DNA of 64,000 nt, taken from contig JAKACM010000017.1 in assembly GCA_021821465.1 (NCBI GenBank), positions 1 to 64,000 of the forward strand. Direction: 5' to 3'. Below the pieces are notes generated by a model. The model had not been told where the DNA came from and ran no database searches. It saw only the letters and a program-made list of their open reading frames with translations. Made by a program: the position numbers and the translations under genes. Shown in pieces: positions 37,107 to 47,302 of this stretch. How positions within the stretch are numbered: the stretch's first letter is position 1; every line of letters begins with the position of its first letter. This stretch comes from Bacillota bacterium (GTDB taxonomy: Bacteria > Bacillota > Sulfobacillia > Sulfobacillales > Sulfobacillaceae).

Positions 37107-40100
37107 TTATCCTGGGATTTGTTCTGCCTGCCACTCACGTCGTAGTTCTGCTGCTCGTTGAATGATTCTGTCGCGAATCTCGTGTTCATGCGCCGATTCT
37201 TCCCGCAAGTGGGTGAGATCGTTCTCGGCGGCCCTCTCAGGAGCGATTTTTTCCGCTTCCAATCTTTTAAACACAAGGTCCATTGTGAGATCCGGGTTGC
37301 GGAAAAATTGAGTGCCGCGAATACGGAGAAAGCGCCAGCCTAGACGTTCCAGGATAGCCTGACGAGCCATATCGTCATCGAGCTTCTCCAAAGGATGCCA
37401 CCGGTCGCCATCGCATTCAATGGCCAAGCGTCGTCCCTTGCCTTCAACAACCATATCGATACGGTAGGCTCCTACCTTCCATTGCGGAGTGAGTCGATAC
37501 CCCGCTTCAACAAGCCGTTGGAGGACCTGCCGTTCAAATTCTGATTCGGTGCGCTGTTCCAGGTCATTCAAATTGTCCTCAAACCGATACGGGTTTTGCG
37601 CGTGCAAAATGAGCCTTCTGCGCAAATCATCTTCTTTTAAATCGGTCCAGGGATCGACCGAATGAATGACCCACATTTGATCGCGTGCACGACTCGCCGC
37701 CACGTTAAATCTCTTGCGTGTGCGGTTGTCCGGATCCGAAAGCCTACGCAAGGGAGCATCTCCCGGGCCATACACCATGGAAAGAAACATGACGTCTCTC
37801 TCATCTCCTTGGAAGTGTGCCGAATTGCCGCACCGAATGAGGTGATGTTGATATGCGGTAGCCGAGAGTCGTCGGCGAATAAAATCATCAATCAGTAACG
37901 CTTGATCGTCGCCTAAGAGCGAGATGACCCCAAATGTGGCGTCATGGTATGCGGGGTGTTCGGTGGCCGCAACCAAGAGAGAAGCCAGCACCAAAGCTTC
38001 TTCAGGATTGACTTTGCCGTTGAACTTGGAATAGGTTGTTTGGACATGATAGGCTATTGTGGCCGGGCGTCTGGTGACTTGGTTTGCATCACGTAGAGGA
38101 CGAATCTCTCCGCGGTAAGATAAATGGTTGCTGAACTGAATAATAGGTGACACGCATCTAAAGTGCTCTCGGAGTTGCACCTCGGGGAAACTGGTTTTGG
38201 CGAGATCGTAAATTGACGATTTGCCGTCATATAATGAGGCGTTGGGCACGTCAACCAGGTAGGTGTCAATGATCCTCTGGGTCTCTTCCAAACGTTGGCC
38301 CACGGCATCGGGGCTCACTTGTTCGTCATCGCCGACAACCAATACTTGCTGTCCAAAGTATAGCGATGTCAAGGCCATGACATCGGCTTGGCTGGCTTCA
38401 TCAATGATCACGACATCGAACCGATTTTGGCCGGGAACAAAATTCTCCACCACCCGGCTTATGGGCATAATCCACACGGGCACGGCGCTTTGGCAAATCG
38501 GCATTAGTTTCCTGGCTTCGGCCAGCAGCCTGGGAGCTCGGATCCCCGTTCCTCGGCCTACTTTGCGCATGAGTTGTTTCCATCCCTGCAAGGCTTGACG
38601 TTGTGAAAGTGTGGTGCGCAACACTTGTTCTCGCCAGGCTTTCTTTTCGATGAGCTGTCCGGTAATTTCTCTCAGACTCTCCATTCGGTCCGCAATTTGA
38701 CGTTGCAAGTCCTCCATGGACGTTTGACCGCGCTTTTCGAGTTCGTCATGCAATTGGCGCCATGTCCATGCTGTCTCGGGATTTCCGGGCATGACACCTA
38801 CACCCTGCCTTCCGTCCCGAGTGCGAATAGCCATGGCCCATATTGGTGCTACGGCCTCTAATTTCGAGAGGAGTTCCAGGCGGCGTGCCAGAAGATGGGA
38901 AGTTCGGTGCAATCGACTCAGTTCGTCTAGCCCCAGGCCATAAGCCTCGGGATTATGTGTTTTTAGGCTGTCGTACAAGTTTTTTAGGACCACTGAATCC
39001 CGAGCCGTGTTTAAGGCGTTATGAAGTTGATCTTTCATGGCTTCAATTTCGTTCAAGATTTTCCGTGAAAGGACTCGATCGGCTTGCGCATCTAAGACGG
39101 AAGGCAAGATATCACAGATGAGCACTTCCAAGCGCTTCAGTTGTGCGTGATTGCCAAGGATTTCCGGTGTGTCGTGCCACAAAGCCTCAACTTTTAATCC
39201 TTCATGTTCCAAGTTGCGTTTCAGAACCGTCCATTCATCGCGAAACCAGTTAAGGTAGCGGTTAATGCGATAGGCAAACTGTAAGGCCGTTTCTTCCGGC
39301 CGATCGCCTAATTCTTCCGTTGAAGGTCCTCCGGACTGAGTCATATGCCTGTCCCATGTCTCTTTCAAACGGAGGCGAGCATATTGTAAATCGAGAACCG
39401 TTCGAATGGCTTCAAAATGTTCGGGTTTTGTGGGAGGTTGATTGTTCACGGATATTTTTTCCAGAAAATTGCTCCATTCGGGTTTGAGGAGGCGTTTGAA
39501 GAAGGTGAGTTTCATCCCTTTTTGCGCATGAAGAAGCAGTTCTTTGGCTAAGCGCGCGGATTGTTCGATGGGCCCATCGTATTCGATATTCACAGTGTAT
39601 TTCATGAGAATCGGTTGGGCCTCTACGAATTGGTGATGGATCCAATCCATTTCATGCAGAAGATCTTCCCAAGTCTTCTGAAATCCTCCGCCTTCCAACC
39701 CCGCCTCCATCACGGTTGTTTGCCATGGATCTTTATTGGCTAAAAGTTCCCTCACTGACGAAAGTTGTGCACGCAAATGGACAATTTCAGGGTAAGAGAG
39801 GGGAGAAGGTATAGGGTTTTCCCACATCTCTTGACGATAGGCAAGGTCTCGCTGTTGCAATGCATCGAGATCATGGATGAGTTCCTGAAAGTGTTCCCTA
39901 GAAGGCAGGTGTGAGGGATCGGGCAATGCCATATGCAATTCCTGTTCGGCTTTGGGATCAATTTCGGTGTTGGTGGCGTATAACTCGGACAATTCAGCCG
40001 GGGATAAGGGCAAGGGCTGATCTAAAGGGAGGGGGCCCAAGATCCATCCATCGTCTGTTTGTGTGGCCCGGACCAAGCGAGCTGCTTGGGCGGGATCAAA

Positions 40101-41684
40101 TGATTCGCCGGCCACGATAATGGGAGCATATTCACCTTCTCGGGCCAGTTTTAAAGCCCTGCGTCGATCGTGAATTTCTTGAAGAAGCTGGGATCGTTGT
40201 TGGCTCAGGACCATGGCCTCGCGTTCAAGATCTACGGCATGAAAGGTCGAGAGGCGCTCGGCAATCTTATCCACGGAGTCTTCCATCTGTTTTCGGCTTT
40301 CCTGGTCGTTTTCCAAGACACTCACACACAAAGGCTGCAAGGATGGTGTGAGTTTTTCCCGCAAAACACGCAACGCTTTTGCCGTATGGCTCGTGACCAA
40401 TACACTTTTTCCTTGAGCCAATAAATGCCCCAGCAAGTTGGCAATGGTATGCGTCTTTCCGGTGCCCGGAGGCCCTTGTACCAATACCGCACCATACTCG
40501 TTCAGGCGTAGGGCAATTTGCAGTTGCTCTCTGTTGGCTTCTTTGCTGAAAAGAACTCGCTCATCGTCACCATTGACATCCAAAATTTCGGAGGTGATTG
40601 GGCTTGTCGTAATTATGTTGTCGGTTTCAACGCCCATTAAGTTCAGCACGGCACTCGGCAAGATGTCTGTGTGGTCAATATCCTCCAAAATCCGTTCCAA
40701 TGCCAACCCCAATCCGATGTTGCGTTGTCTAAGAAATAAGACGGGCATGCGTGTCATGATCGGAAAAGTCTTATCCTGGGTTGGCACAGAATCGGGATAG
40801 AAGTGTCCGTGGGGCGAGATCTGCGTCACAACCCGGGTTAAAAAGGCATCCGTTTCACTCGCTCCCAAGGGATGATAGCCATGTTCGTCCAGCGCATTCA
40901 ATAGTTCTGAAATCGCAGCGGTTCGCATTTCCGGCAAATAGCGCAATAGACTCGAATAGAGCTCAGGACCATGATCCGACTCCCTGACAGTGAATTCGGG
41001 AACGGCAGGGTCAAATTGGAGTTGCACCCTTTGAAGAAGGACAGGATGGTGAAGAGGACGACCCAAGTCGGATGAGTGAGGAGTCCAACTCAACATGCCC
41101 GATCCTAACATTAACTCGACTTGTTCGGCTTCACGCTCAATTTGGTTGTAGAGCTCATAGAGCTTTTCATAGATTTTGAAGGTCTCTTGCGCCGGCTTTT
41201 CTTCCTTGGCCCATAGAGTCCATTGTGTGACCCATTCTCGAAATGCTTGCGGTCTCTCTAAATCATCTTCAAAGCGGATTATTGGGGTTTCATCCCCATT
41301 GCGAGTGTTCGAAATTGATCGGGCTTCGATGTATTCCGGCTTCCAATCGGGGAGATGCCAGTTTTCATGAAGCCAGTCCTTAATGATGGCAGGTGGTTCG
41401 GGAGCCTCGCTTAACGGTGGTCTTGTGACCCGCAAAATGGGCGGCAAATCGCCGGAAACATCCGACTCGTCAAGTTCTGCCCTATTCGTATCCCATGATT
41501 CATCTCGCTTTACTAAGACGATCCCCTGATGTAAAGGCAGATTACTCAGGCTCAAAGACCATAATTGTTCCTCAATCTGGGTTTTTACGGGATTCTTTAT
41601 ACGATAAAGCTCGTGAAGATATTCATAGACCTGTTTCATTTTACGACGAGCTTCACCAGACTCCGGCCTTAAAACCATTTCCAT
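37107..41684 (-). CDS. Large SF1 helicase with C-terminal DUF559/Vsr-like nuclease domain
   Basis: About 1525 residues. ATG 41684 is preferred because CGGAGGA lies eleven bases upstream; the frame extends 21 codons further to a TTG without a site. Walker A is near residue 405 ('LVQGPPGTGKTHTIANLLG'), and Walker B near 1093 ('FDVVIIDEASQADVMAL') with 'LVVGDDEQVSP' as motif III. Motif VI-like 'RKRFNVAASRARDQMWV' follows. The segment between is long and helical, with coiled-coil character. The C-terminus (about 1400-1480) has 'RLAIECDGDRWH' and 'RQAILERLGWRFLRIRG', the DUF559/Vsr endonuclease core. Helicase-nuclease giants of this kind often serve in phage defence. It is transcribed alone. Confidence 0.88.
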   Translation of the reverse strand: MEMVLRPESGEARRKMKQVYEYLHELYRIKNPVKTQIEEQLWSLSLSNLPLHQGIVLVKRDESWDTNRAELDESDVSGDLPPILRVTRPPLSEAPEPPAIIKDWLHENWHLPDWKPEYIEARSISNTRNGDETPIIRFEDDLERPQAFREWVTQWTLWAKEEKPAQETFKIYEKLYELYNQIEREAEQVELMLGSGMLSWTPHSSDLGRPLHHPVLLQRVQLQFDPAVPEFTVRESDHGPELYSSLLRYLPEMRTAAISELLNALDEHGYHPLGASETDAFLTRVVTQISPHGHFYPDSVPTQDKTFPIMTRMPVLFLRQRNIGLGLALERILEDIDHTDILPSAVLNLMGVETDNIITTSPITSEILDVNGDDERVLFSKEANREQLQIALRLNEYGAVLVQGPPGTGKTHTIANLLGHLLAQGKSVLVTSHTAKALRVLREKLTPSLQPLCVSVLENDQESRKQMEDSVDKIAERLSTFHAVDLEREAMVLSQQRSQLLQEIHDRRRALKLAREGEYAPIIVAGESFDPAQAARLVRATQTDDGWILGPLPLDQPLPLSPAELSELYATNTEIDPKAEQELHMALPDPSHLPSREHFQELIHDLDALQQRDLAYRQEMWENPIPSPLSYPEIVHLRAQLSSVRELLANKDPWQTTVMEAGLEGGGFQKTWEDLLHEMDWIHHQFVEAQPILMKYTVNIEYDGPIEQSARLAKELLLHAQKGMKLTFFKRLLKPEWSNFLEKISVNNQPPTKPEHFEAIRTVLDLQYARLRLKETWDRHMTQSGGPSTEELGDRPEETALQFAYRINRYLNWFRDEWTVLKRNLEHEGLKVEALWHDTPEILGNHAQLKRLEVLICDILPSVLDAQADRVLSRKILNEIEAMKDQLHNALNTARDSVVLKNLYDSLKTHNPEAYGLGLDELSRLHRTSHLLARRLELLSKLEAVAPIWAMAIRTRDGRQGVGVMPGNPETAWTWRQLHDELEKRGQTSMEDLQRQIADRMESLREITGQLIEKKAWREQVLRTTLSQRQALQGWKQLMRKVGRGTGIRAPRLLAEARKLMPICQSAVPVWIMPISRVVENFVPGQNRFDVVIIDEASQADVMALTSLYFGQQVLVVGDDEQVSPDAVGQRLEETQRIIDTYLVDVPNASLYDGKSSIYDLAKTSFPEVQLREHFRCVSPIIQFSNHLSYRGEIRPLRDANQVTRRPATIAYHVQTTYSKFNGKVNPEEALVLASLLVAATEHPAYHDATFGVISLLGDDQALLIDDFIRRRLSATAYQHHLIRCGNSAHFQGDERDVMFLSMVYGPGDAPLRRLSDPDNRTRKRFNVAASRARDQMWVIHSVDPWTDLKEDDLRRRLILHAQNPYRFEDNLNDLEQRTESEFERQVLQRLVEAGYRLTPQWKVGAYRIDMVVEGKGRRLAIECDGDRWHPLEKLDDDMARQAILERLGWRFLRIRGTQFFRNPDLTMDLVFKRLEAEKIAPERAAENDLTHLREESAHEHEIRDRIIQRAAELRREWQAEQIPG

Positions 41685-42240
41685 GTGGATCCAATTCCTC
41701 CGCCGTGCTGAAATATAATCGATTCGATGCGCCTCAACAAAAGACAAGAAGGCATTTGCCCATGGCCTGCGTCTTTTCTGTTAAGCTCTTCGGTTTTAGT
41801 GGCACCGAGATCCTCTAAAATGCCTCAAACTCAGGAATTTGCCGAGAAAAATTCTCTCATCACTATATCAAAGACCCTGCAGGAAATGGACCGAGAACTT
41901 TGAACAAGTTTAACAGATCTCTCGAATTTGAGGCACTATGCCAAGGAATAGCATTGTCTCTCACGGTATTTGGGAATTTGACGCAACGATCACATGCACT
42001 ATTTAGACGCGCCTTTAGCTTCTTTATTGCGATTTGTCACGGGAAATTTTGGCGTCCTGCCCGGATTCGCGTTAAATAGGGTCAAAAGGCAATTTAAGTG
42101 GTTTGTGCTCACCGGTTAGGGCGGGCCCACAATTGGGATAATCCCATGAACAAACCGCAAATTAGCATAATGTCCTTTCTTGGGAATCATGCTCGGGCTA
42201 TTTCTTAAGAAAAGGCTTCAGGTCCCAAGCCATCTGTGAT
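41685..42240. other. Intergenic region upstream of the helicase gene
   Basis: About 550 bases with the helicase promoter on one side and the end of a membrane-protein gene on the other. GCCTCAAACTC near 41823 and GAATTTGAGGC near 41924 are partly complementary. No gene supported. Confidence 0.35.
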
Positions 42241-43002
42241 TTAGGATGGCTTGGGGCTTTTGGTGGCCGCATACAGGGCAAACAACCAAAGGGGAACCAC
42301 GACGGCGAACGCCAATTCGAGAATGAGGTAAAGGGCGATTCCTACGAAACCTAAGGCATGGGTCAAGACCATATCTAAAAACAATACGAGAAGATATCCG
42401 AGGACACCAATGAACATTCCGATAAGTAATTGCCAATAATAGGCTTTTCGAAAGCTGTTGCGAAAACTCGTTCCCCAGGTATTTTGGTCAACAAAGAGCC
42501 CTCCTGTCATGCGAAGACCCCAGGGAAGGGTGAGAATGAAAACGGCTATGGCCAGAATAATTCCCGGAATATGAAGAGTGAAAATGACAATCGCCGCAAA
42601 GATGCCAATGACCAACAAATACAGGATTACGTAGCCTATGAGCCCCCATCCTCGTCCGTAGAGCTTTTTGCCCATCTTCCAAAAAGTTCCCCAAGAGGTT
42701 TGTTCGCCTTGGACTTCCAGAGCGTATATCCCGTAAATTCCCCCGGTCAAAAAAGGCGTGGCAATGAACATGATCAGATAAACTGCCAGGACTCCCGCGG
42801 CAAAATGCGTTATTGAGCTGTTAGGAGTGATAGGTGCGGAGGGAGAGCCTGAATGAAGCATGGCACCAATCAGAGCACTTCCACCAACGAGAGCAAATAA
42901 GAGAAAGGAGATTAAAGAAAATACGGCCATCCAGACCAATGTCGTCCAGGTTCCTCCCTGCTTTAAAGCGTGAAGCCATATCTTGACGGCATTGAAAAGC
43001 AT
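42241..43002 (-). CDS. Polytopic membrane protein of unknown function
   Basis: About 253 residues from ATG 43002, with GAGGAA upstream. Six hydrophobic segments are visible, including 'TLVWMAVFSLISFLLFALVG', 'VLAVYLIMFIATPFLTGG' and a C-terminal pair. 'GIYGIYALEVQGEQTSWGTF' followed by repeated Gly-Trp segments resembles DUF4013/YIP1-like membrane proteins, without certainty. It is divergent from the first fluoride riboswitch and so is not under its control. Confidence 0.7.
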   Translation of the reverse strand: MLFNAVKIWLHALKQGGTWTTLVWMAVFSLISFLLFALVGGSALIGAMLHSGSPSAPITPNSSITHFAAGVLAVYLIMFIATPFLTGGIYGIYALEVQGEQTSWGTFWKMGKKLYGRGWGLIGYVILYLLVIGIFAAIVIFTLHIPGIILAIAVFILTLPWGLRMTGGLFVDQNTWGTSFRNSFRKAYYWQLLIGMFIGVLGYLLVLFLDMVLTHALGFVGIALYLILELAFAVVVPLWLFALYAATKSPKPS

Positions 43003-43245
43003 TGAACATTCCTCATTTCTGTGATAGATGTCTTGACCGGAGAACTCAAAGACGAGCATTCTCAAGCATCATGATCAACAATATCAAGATATTGTAACAA
43101 TTATGATGTGTGATGCCGAGACGCAGTCAGTTTTTATCCGTAAGATCGAAGGGGATCCGGGCACCCGGGACGATCCGGGGAAATGGGGTATGAGCAGGCA
43201 TCTTTAGATTAGGAATGTAATTTCTTGGGGCAATTGAATGATGGA

Positions 43246-43274
43246 TTGCGAATTTTTCCGTGCAATGCTAAGAT
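43246..43274 (+). promoter_or_regulatory. Promoter of fluoride riboswitch 1
   Basis: TTGCGA (43246-43251) and TAAGAT (43269-43274) are separated by 17 bases and lie just upstream of the aptamer that begins near 43281. The same TTGCGA hexamer and 17-base spacing occur before riboswitch 4. Confidence 0.6.
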
Positions 43275-43280
43275 TAATTT

Positions 43281-43367
43281 AAGGTCATGGTGTTGACCTT
43301 TCTATAACTTAAAATTAAGCCTGAACTCCAGGATGATGACACCTACCATGCGGTGGGCGTCTTTTTT
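43281..43367 (+). promoter_or_regulatory. Fluoride (crcB-motif) riboswitch 1 with terminator
   Basis: The 5' hairpin GGTC-ATGGTGTT-GACC (43283-43298) presents loop GGTGT. The downstream strand GATGACACCTAC supplies ACACC for the pseudoknot, the hallmark of the crcB motif. The 3' part overlaps a terminator: GACACCTACC (43338-43347) pairs with GGTGGGCGTC (43352-43361), followed by six T. Fluoride binding would protect the pseudoknot and let transcription continue into the Trp-rich protein gene at 43475. Confidence 0.85.
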
Positions 43368-43474
43368 GTGGTAGGTTCATGCCAAGATCCCCATCCGTAA
43401 ATGTTAATGCTCCCAAGACCGATGGATTTTTAACCAATCGGTGTGATCATCGTAACTTACAGGAGATGGGGAAA

Positions 43475-44404
43475 ATGCTAAAAGAAATTCCAATTCCTTC
43501 TCAAGATGCCGACTTGGCACAGTGGCACCAATGGGCGTGGCTGGCCGGATATACCGAGTGCCGTTCTTGTCTTCCGCTTTTAAGAGACCTTATCCGTAAT
43601 CAGGCATGTGATCTTGCCCTGCGGAAAACGGCGCTATCCTCGTATTGGACACTCGAAACGGTGGAAAATGCTATTAATCTTCAGGACACTCTTGTCCGTA
43701 CATCCGATGCTGAGATGGCTCTTCTTGGTGTCCAACATCCCAGATGGTGGCACGAAAAGGCGTGGGTGAATAGCTGTGAGAACTGGTTGGGAAGAGCTTC
43801 TTCGTTAGATCAAGCCGTTATCAGGCTGTGGAATTGGTCGAATCGACCGACATTCTCTGTCCGAATACCCAAGGAGGTTCTGGCCCGTACTCAACTGAAT
43901 TTGTCCGAGGGAGTAGACTGGGCGGAAATGTGGAGACGTGGGCGCGATCTCGACGAGCAGGGGAATTTTTTGGGGTTTGAAAAATTCTGGCCCCGGCATA
44001 TTCGCCAATGGGCTTCAAATTGGATCAAATGGGAGGAAGCCGTGACGCTTTACCGTTGGCGTCTTGATGAGGAAGGACAACTCGCCAAATGGGCGTACAA
44101 AAACGATCGGTTCCTAGATAAGCCACAGAACCCGGAAGTGGATAGCGTACAACTCCCCCAAGCTCAGAATGCCCAAGACGCTCTAAGTTGGATGATTTTG
44201 GGACTCGGTTATCATTTGGGACGAGACGAGAGTGATAACGAAGCGGCGGCCTGGGACAGCATTTGGTCGAGTTGGGCAGCCAGCCTGAATTATGCTTTGT
44301 ATGAAGTTCTTAGCAATATTCGCATTACGGAATGGCATATTGCGGGCTTGTCCGGCTTTCTCCGAGATGGGCCCATATCTGAAGACTCAGGCCCGGAATT
44401 GTGA
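43475..44404 (+). CDS. Unknown Trp-rich protein downstream of fluoride riboswitch 1
   Basis: About 309 residues from ATG 43475, nine bases after AGGAG; the frame is open further upstream to 43379. No signal peptide or membrane helix. It is unusually rich in Trp ('LAQWHQWAWLAGYTECRSC', 'HPRWWHEKAWVNSCENWLG', 'DSIWSSWAASLNYALYE'). The first third has a helical pattern like HEAT-type repeats ('LLRDLIRNQACDLALRKTAL'). I do not recognise a family. The riboswitch directly upstream makes it a candidate fluoride-response protein. A two-helix membrane protein follows on the same strand 145 bases later. Confidence 0.7.
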   Translation: MLKEIPIPSQDADLAQWHQWAWLAGYTECRSCLPLLRDLIRNQACDLALRKTALSSYWTLETVENAINLQDTLVRTSDAEMALLGVQHPRWWHEKAWVNSCENWLGRASSLDQAVIRLWNWSNRPTFSVRIPKEVLARTQLNLSEGVDWAEMWRRGRDLDEQGNFLGFEKFWPRHIRQWASNWIKWEEAVTLYRWRLDEEGQLAKWAYKNDRFLDKPQNPEVDSVQLPQAQNAQDALSWMILGLGYHLGRDESDNEAAAWDSIWSSWAASLNYALYEVLSNIRITEWHIAGLSGFLRDGPISEDSGPEL

Positions 44405-44549
44405 GGGCACGGGAGATTGGCGTAGGCACCCAAAATTCCTATTGTTTTTCCCTTGGATATGCACTCTCTGGCGAAGTACGTGCCAGATTTGCACCAGTAC
44501 TGGCAGCACCGGCGGATTTTTTCTACCAACAGCCATTGAGGATGGTAAT

Positions 44550-44873
44550 ATGCGAATTGGACGCAGCAAAAACAGAAGTTGGCAAAATCAATCACACCGC
44601 CTCAAAATGCCTCCTCTTGTCATGATGCTCATGATGCCTTTGCTGATCAATACGGTCATGGCTGCGGTTATTTGGCTTCATATGCGAAATCATTGGGGTT
44701 CAGCTCATGTTATCCTTCTGAGTGCAGTGCTCTTTTTCGGCGTCATACCGGTGGTGGGGTTGTTCTTGGTCAACTCGGATGCGGCTCAGAAATTCCGTGA
44801 GGAAAGAAGACGGAGTAAATTACGGGTAATTCGTCCGAAAGAGGGCCAGGGACCCGATCACTCGAACCGGTAG
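44550..44873 (+). CDS. Two-helix membrane protein, copy 1
   Basis: A 107-residue protein from ATG 44550 with GAGGATGG upstream. Two hydrophobic helices ('MMLMMPLLINTVMAAVIWLH' and 'VILLSAVLFFGVIPVVGLFL') are separated by a short loop and followed by a basic tail ('REERRRSKLRVIRP'). It is clearly homologous to the 99-residue protein at 55786-56085: both share P-L-I-N/A-N, 'LFFG(V/I)(I/F)P' and 'LRV(I/V)R' at the same spacing. Both are second genes behind fluoride riboswitches. CrcB/Fluc exporters have four helices and a different sequence, so this is not a CrcB. Function unknown. Confidence 0.75.
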   Translation: MRIGRSKNRSWQNQSHRLKMPPLVMMLMMPLLINTVMAAVIWLHMRNHWGSAHVILLSAVLFFGVIPVVGLFLVNSDAAQKFREERRRSKLRVIRPKEGQGPDHSNR

Positions 44874-44939
44874 CATGGCCTTTGGACGGAAATCCCTAAG
44901 GAGCCATAAAATATTAAAATCGGTACTTGCATAGTGTTG

Positions 44940-45655
44940 CTATTCCCGTTCAGAAATGCCCGTATTTACTGAATAATAGTCTCTGTGCCGCAGCAATTTG
45001 GGATTTTTAAAAGCTATTTTTATTACCCGTTCGACTTTTTCCCGCATATCATCCGGTGGATTTGTCACGAAAGCGAACAAGTCCCAGTAGCCCTGAAGGT
45101 CGCTTCTGACGAAGCGGCTGTGAGCATGCAGGAAGCTTCAACATAGCGTGTGCGTGGTTGACTTGACTGGATACATCGGATTGTCCTTATCAGGCAGCCC
45201 CTTCAGTTCCTGGGATGAATGCGCTGGGCTGACCAGAGAAAGCTTTCTCACCTGTTTGTATGCGCGCCTTCCTGGTCGTGAATCAGCGTGAAGCCGGGGG
45301 CAATGTGATCCTTGAAGATCGCGTAGCTCTTCTTCTGCGAGGGCTTCCCGGCGCCTTCTACGAGGAAAATCGTATGACTATTATCCGTAGCCACGCCCAT
45401 GCCGATTGGATTGCGAGACAGACCACGCAGCTTGTTTCCGTCCTCATGATAGACAATGTCCTCGCTGCGAACCGTGTCATAGGTCTCATCCCGCCACACG
45501 GTTCCGGACAGAATGATCCCTTTTTGTGAGTCTTCACGCGTTAAAAACAGCTTCCGGAGCCCGTATCGGGATGTTGTGAAGGCATTTTTGTTGTGCCCAG
45601 AGTCAGCCGTAATGCTTACGTGGCGGAACCGGTTCTTAAACGGTATTCCAGTCAT
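44940..45655 (-). pseudogene. IS1595-family (ISXO2-like) transposase remnant
   Basis: The upstream piece (45655-45248) has 'SITADSGHNKNAF', 'GTVWRDETYDTV' (catalytic DE pair) and 'IHDQEGAH'. The frame then breaks, and a further piece down to the TAG at 44940 continues as 'LPDKDNPMYPV', then 'HSRFVRSDLQGYWDLFAF' and 'PKLLRHRDYYSVNTG', which is the normal C-terminus of this family. At least two frameshifts separate them and the N-terminal zinc-ribbon part is absent. It abuts the IS4-type remnant, which may have inserted into it. Confidence 0.75.
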
Positions 45656-46851
45656 TCGCTGAGGGAAATCCTTCTTTCATCGAAGATCGTTCCCGTCGTG
45701 GAGAGAAATGTAAGTTTTTCTCGACCCATGCGGCCCCAATGTCTTCAAACAGCGTGCCTAAGGATTCGTAGGCATTGACCCTCCGGAAATACGCGAAAAA
45801 GGTATAGAGAATACAGCAGGTCGTGACGTGGGCAATTTGCGCATCAAAATCCTGCGGTGGGGCCTGTCCTAGTCGCAAATGCGGCTTCATCTCTTTAAAA
45901 AACACTTCAATTGTCCCGCGCGTGACGTAGATTTTCATCATAGTCAGAAAGGACAGCGACATGTCGGTGGACAGAAGCGCCATTGTTTCTGATAAGGGAA
46001 GCGACAGAGGTACCGTTTGACGTCACCGACGTCTTCATACGGCACCACCACTTCACAATAGCGGGTGTGGAGTTTCCGGCAACGCTTCGCGTGGCCCGCT
46101 TTTTTCCGGGTCGCGTGCAGGGTCTGGACGTCCAACTTTACCCACTATCGGTCAGCACATATTTCGCTCGAAATCCGTGTTTGACCACCCGCTTGACCAT
46201 CGTAATCGACGTGATTTTATCTACGGTGCATTCCTTGCGCCGGGTGTTGCCGGGCGATCCCGGCGCACTGGCTTTTTTGTACGGCTCTTTGCGCGTCTTC
46301 CCGCGTAACGCCTGTTCCGCATGAATGCTGAAATCCGGCGGAGTAAAGCTTTTGCCATCAAAATAGCCCAGCACGAGGTCTTTGAACCCTAACTTCGTTT
46401 TCCCGATCACATGATCGAAGACGCACGACCCGTTTTCGATGTGCCGCCCGACGCGCGCGTCGGTTGTGTCGTCAATGATGAACGCCGACGTGTCCGCCAC
46501 GACCTTTTGGGGATGGGTGAGGGTTTGGCATTGCTTGGCAACCCCGTACAAAATCTTTCGCCACGGCATCCTCTCGCGGTTTTGCAGGCGATAAATGGCA
46601 GCCTTTTTCATCGTCGTGATCTTCTGGAATTCACTCCGGTATAAACTATGGACGCTGTTCAGCAGCAAAAGCGGCCGCATCATCATGAGTGCCAAAATTT
46701 CCGCCGCCCCATATCCGTCTTGTTTCACGAATCCTGCCTTCCGGATGATGGCATTCAGTTTGAAGGTTCCCATCACATCGACTATAATCGTGTTGATCGA
46801 CTACGGGTGTTCCTTGAGCACCTTTTTGATCTCGGTCGCATTGTCCCGCAT
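45636..46851 (-). pseudogene. IS4-family transposase, multiple lesions
   Basis: From ATG 46851 the frame reads 'MRDNATEIKKVLKEHP', meets a TAG, then continues in frame with 'SINTIIVDVMGTFKLN'. The conserved middle has 'AIYRLQNRERMPWRKILY' and 'VVADTSAFIIDDTTDAR' (catalytic DD). A frameshift near 46135 and another near 45980 precede the last part, whose 'YVTRGTIEVFFKEMK' fits the IS4 signature Y-2-R-3-E-6-K. The gene has at least one stop and two frameshifts and is dead. Confidence 0.8.
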
Positions 46852-47302
46852 GATAACACTCCGTTTTTGGTTGATTTGGATGCACCTTAATTATACCACA
46901 AACCCAGTATTCATGCGGGTTTTGCGGTCTTTTACCCCGTTATATTTGTTGTGATTTCGAGGTGCGAAAGTCAAGCTTATTGAATCATACCCTGATCACG
47001 GTGATCCGCTACGGGATGAGTTGACAAGAAAACCGCTTGCGAAGTCTGCCGGGGGTTTTACCATAAAGGTGAGAGATTCCCGTATGCTATTTCCTCGGGC
47101 ATAATCCGCATCTGTGAGAGAGTGCTCGCTACGGGCCAAATCCCCAGTCTTCATTGGCGTACTACCCATTAATCATCTCACCGCTACCGGTACTGACTTG
47201 CTTTCCGAAAAAGTGTCACCGCATCCTGATGCAACTTCTCGCCACTGTCCGCAATGTCTTTTTAGATTGAGTTTAGGAACTCGAGTCCTGTGGAAGCACA
47301 TC
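46852..47302. other. Intergenic region between IS4 remnant and hyf-like operon end
   Basis: About 450 bases without a supported gene. It presumably holds one end of the IS4 element. No clear terminator with a T run was found after the hyf-like operon, which ends at 47303. Confidence 0.35.

Noticed and set aside
44550-44873. CrcB/Fluc fluoride exporter
   Set aside because: Only two helices, no conserved CrcB motifs (such as the G-x-x-x-R-Y-x-x-S pattern) and a different tail; the same holds for the paralogue at 55786-56085.
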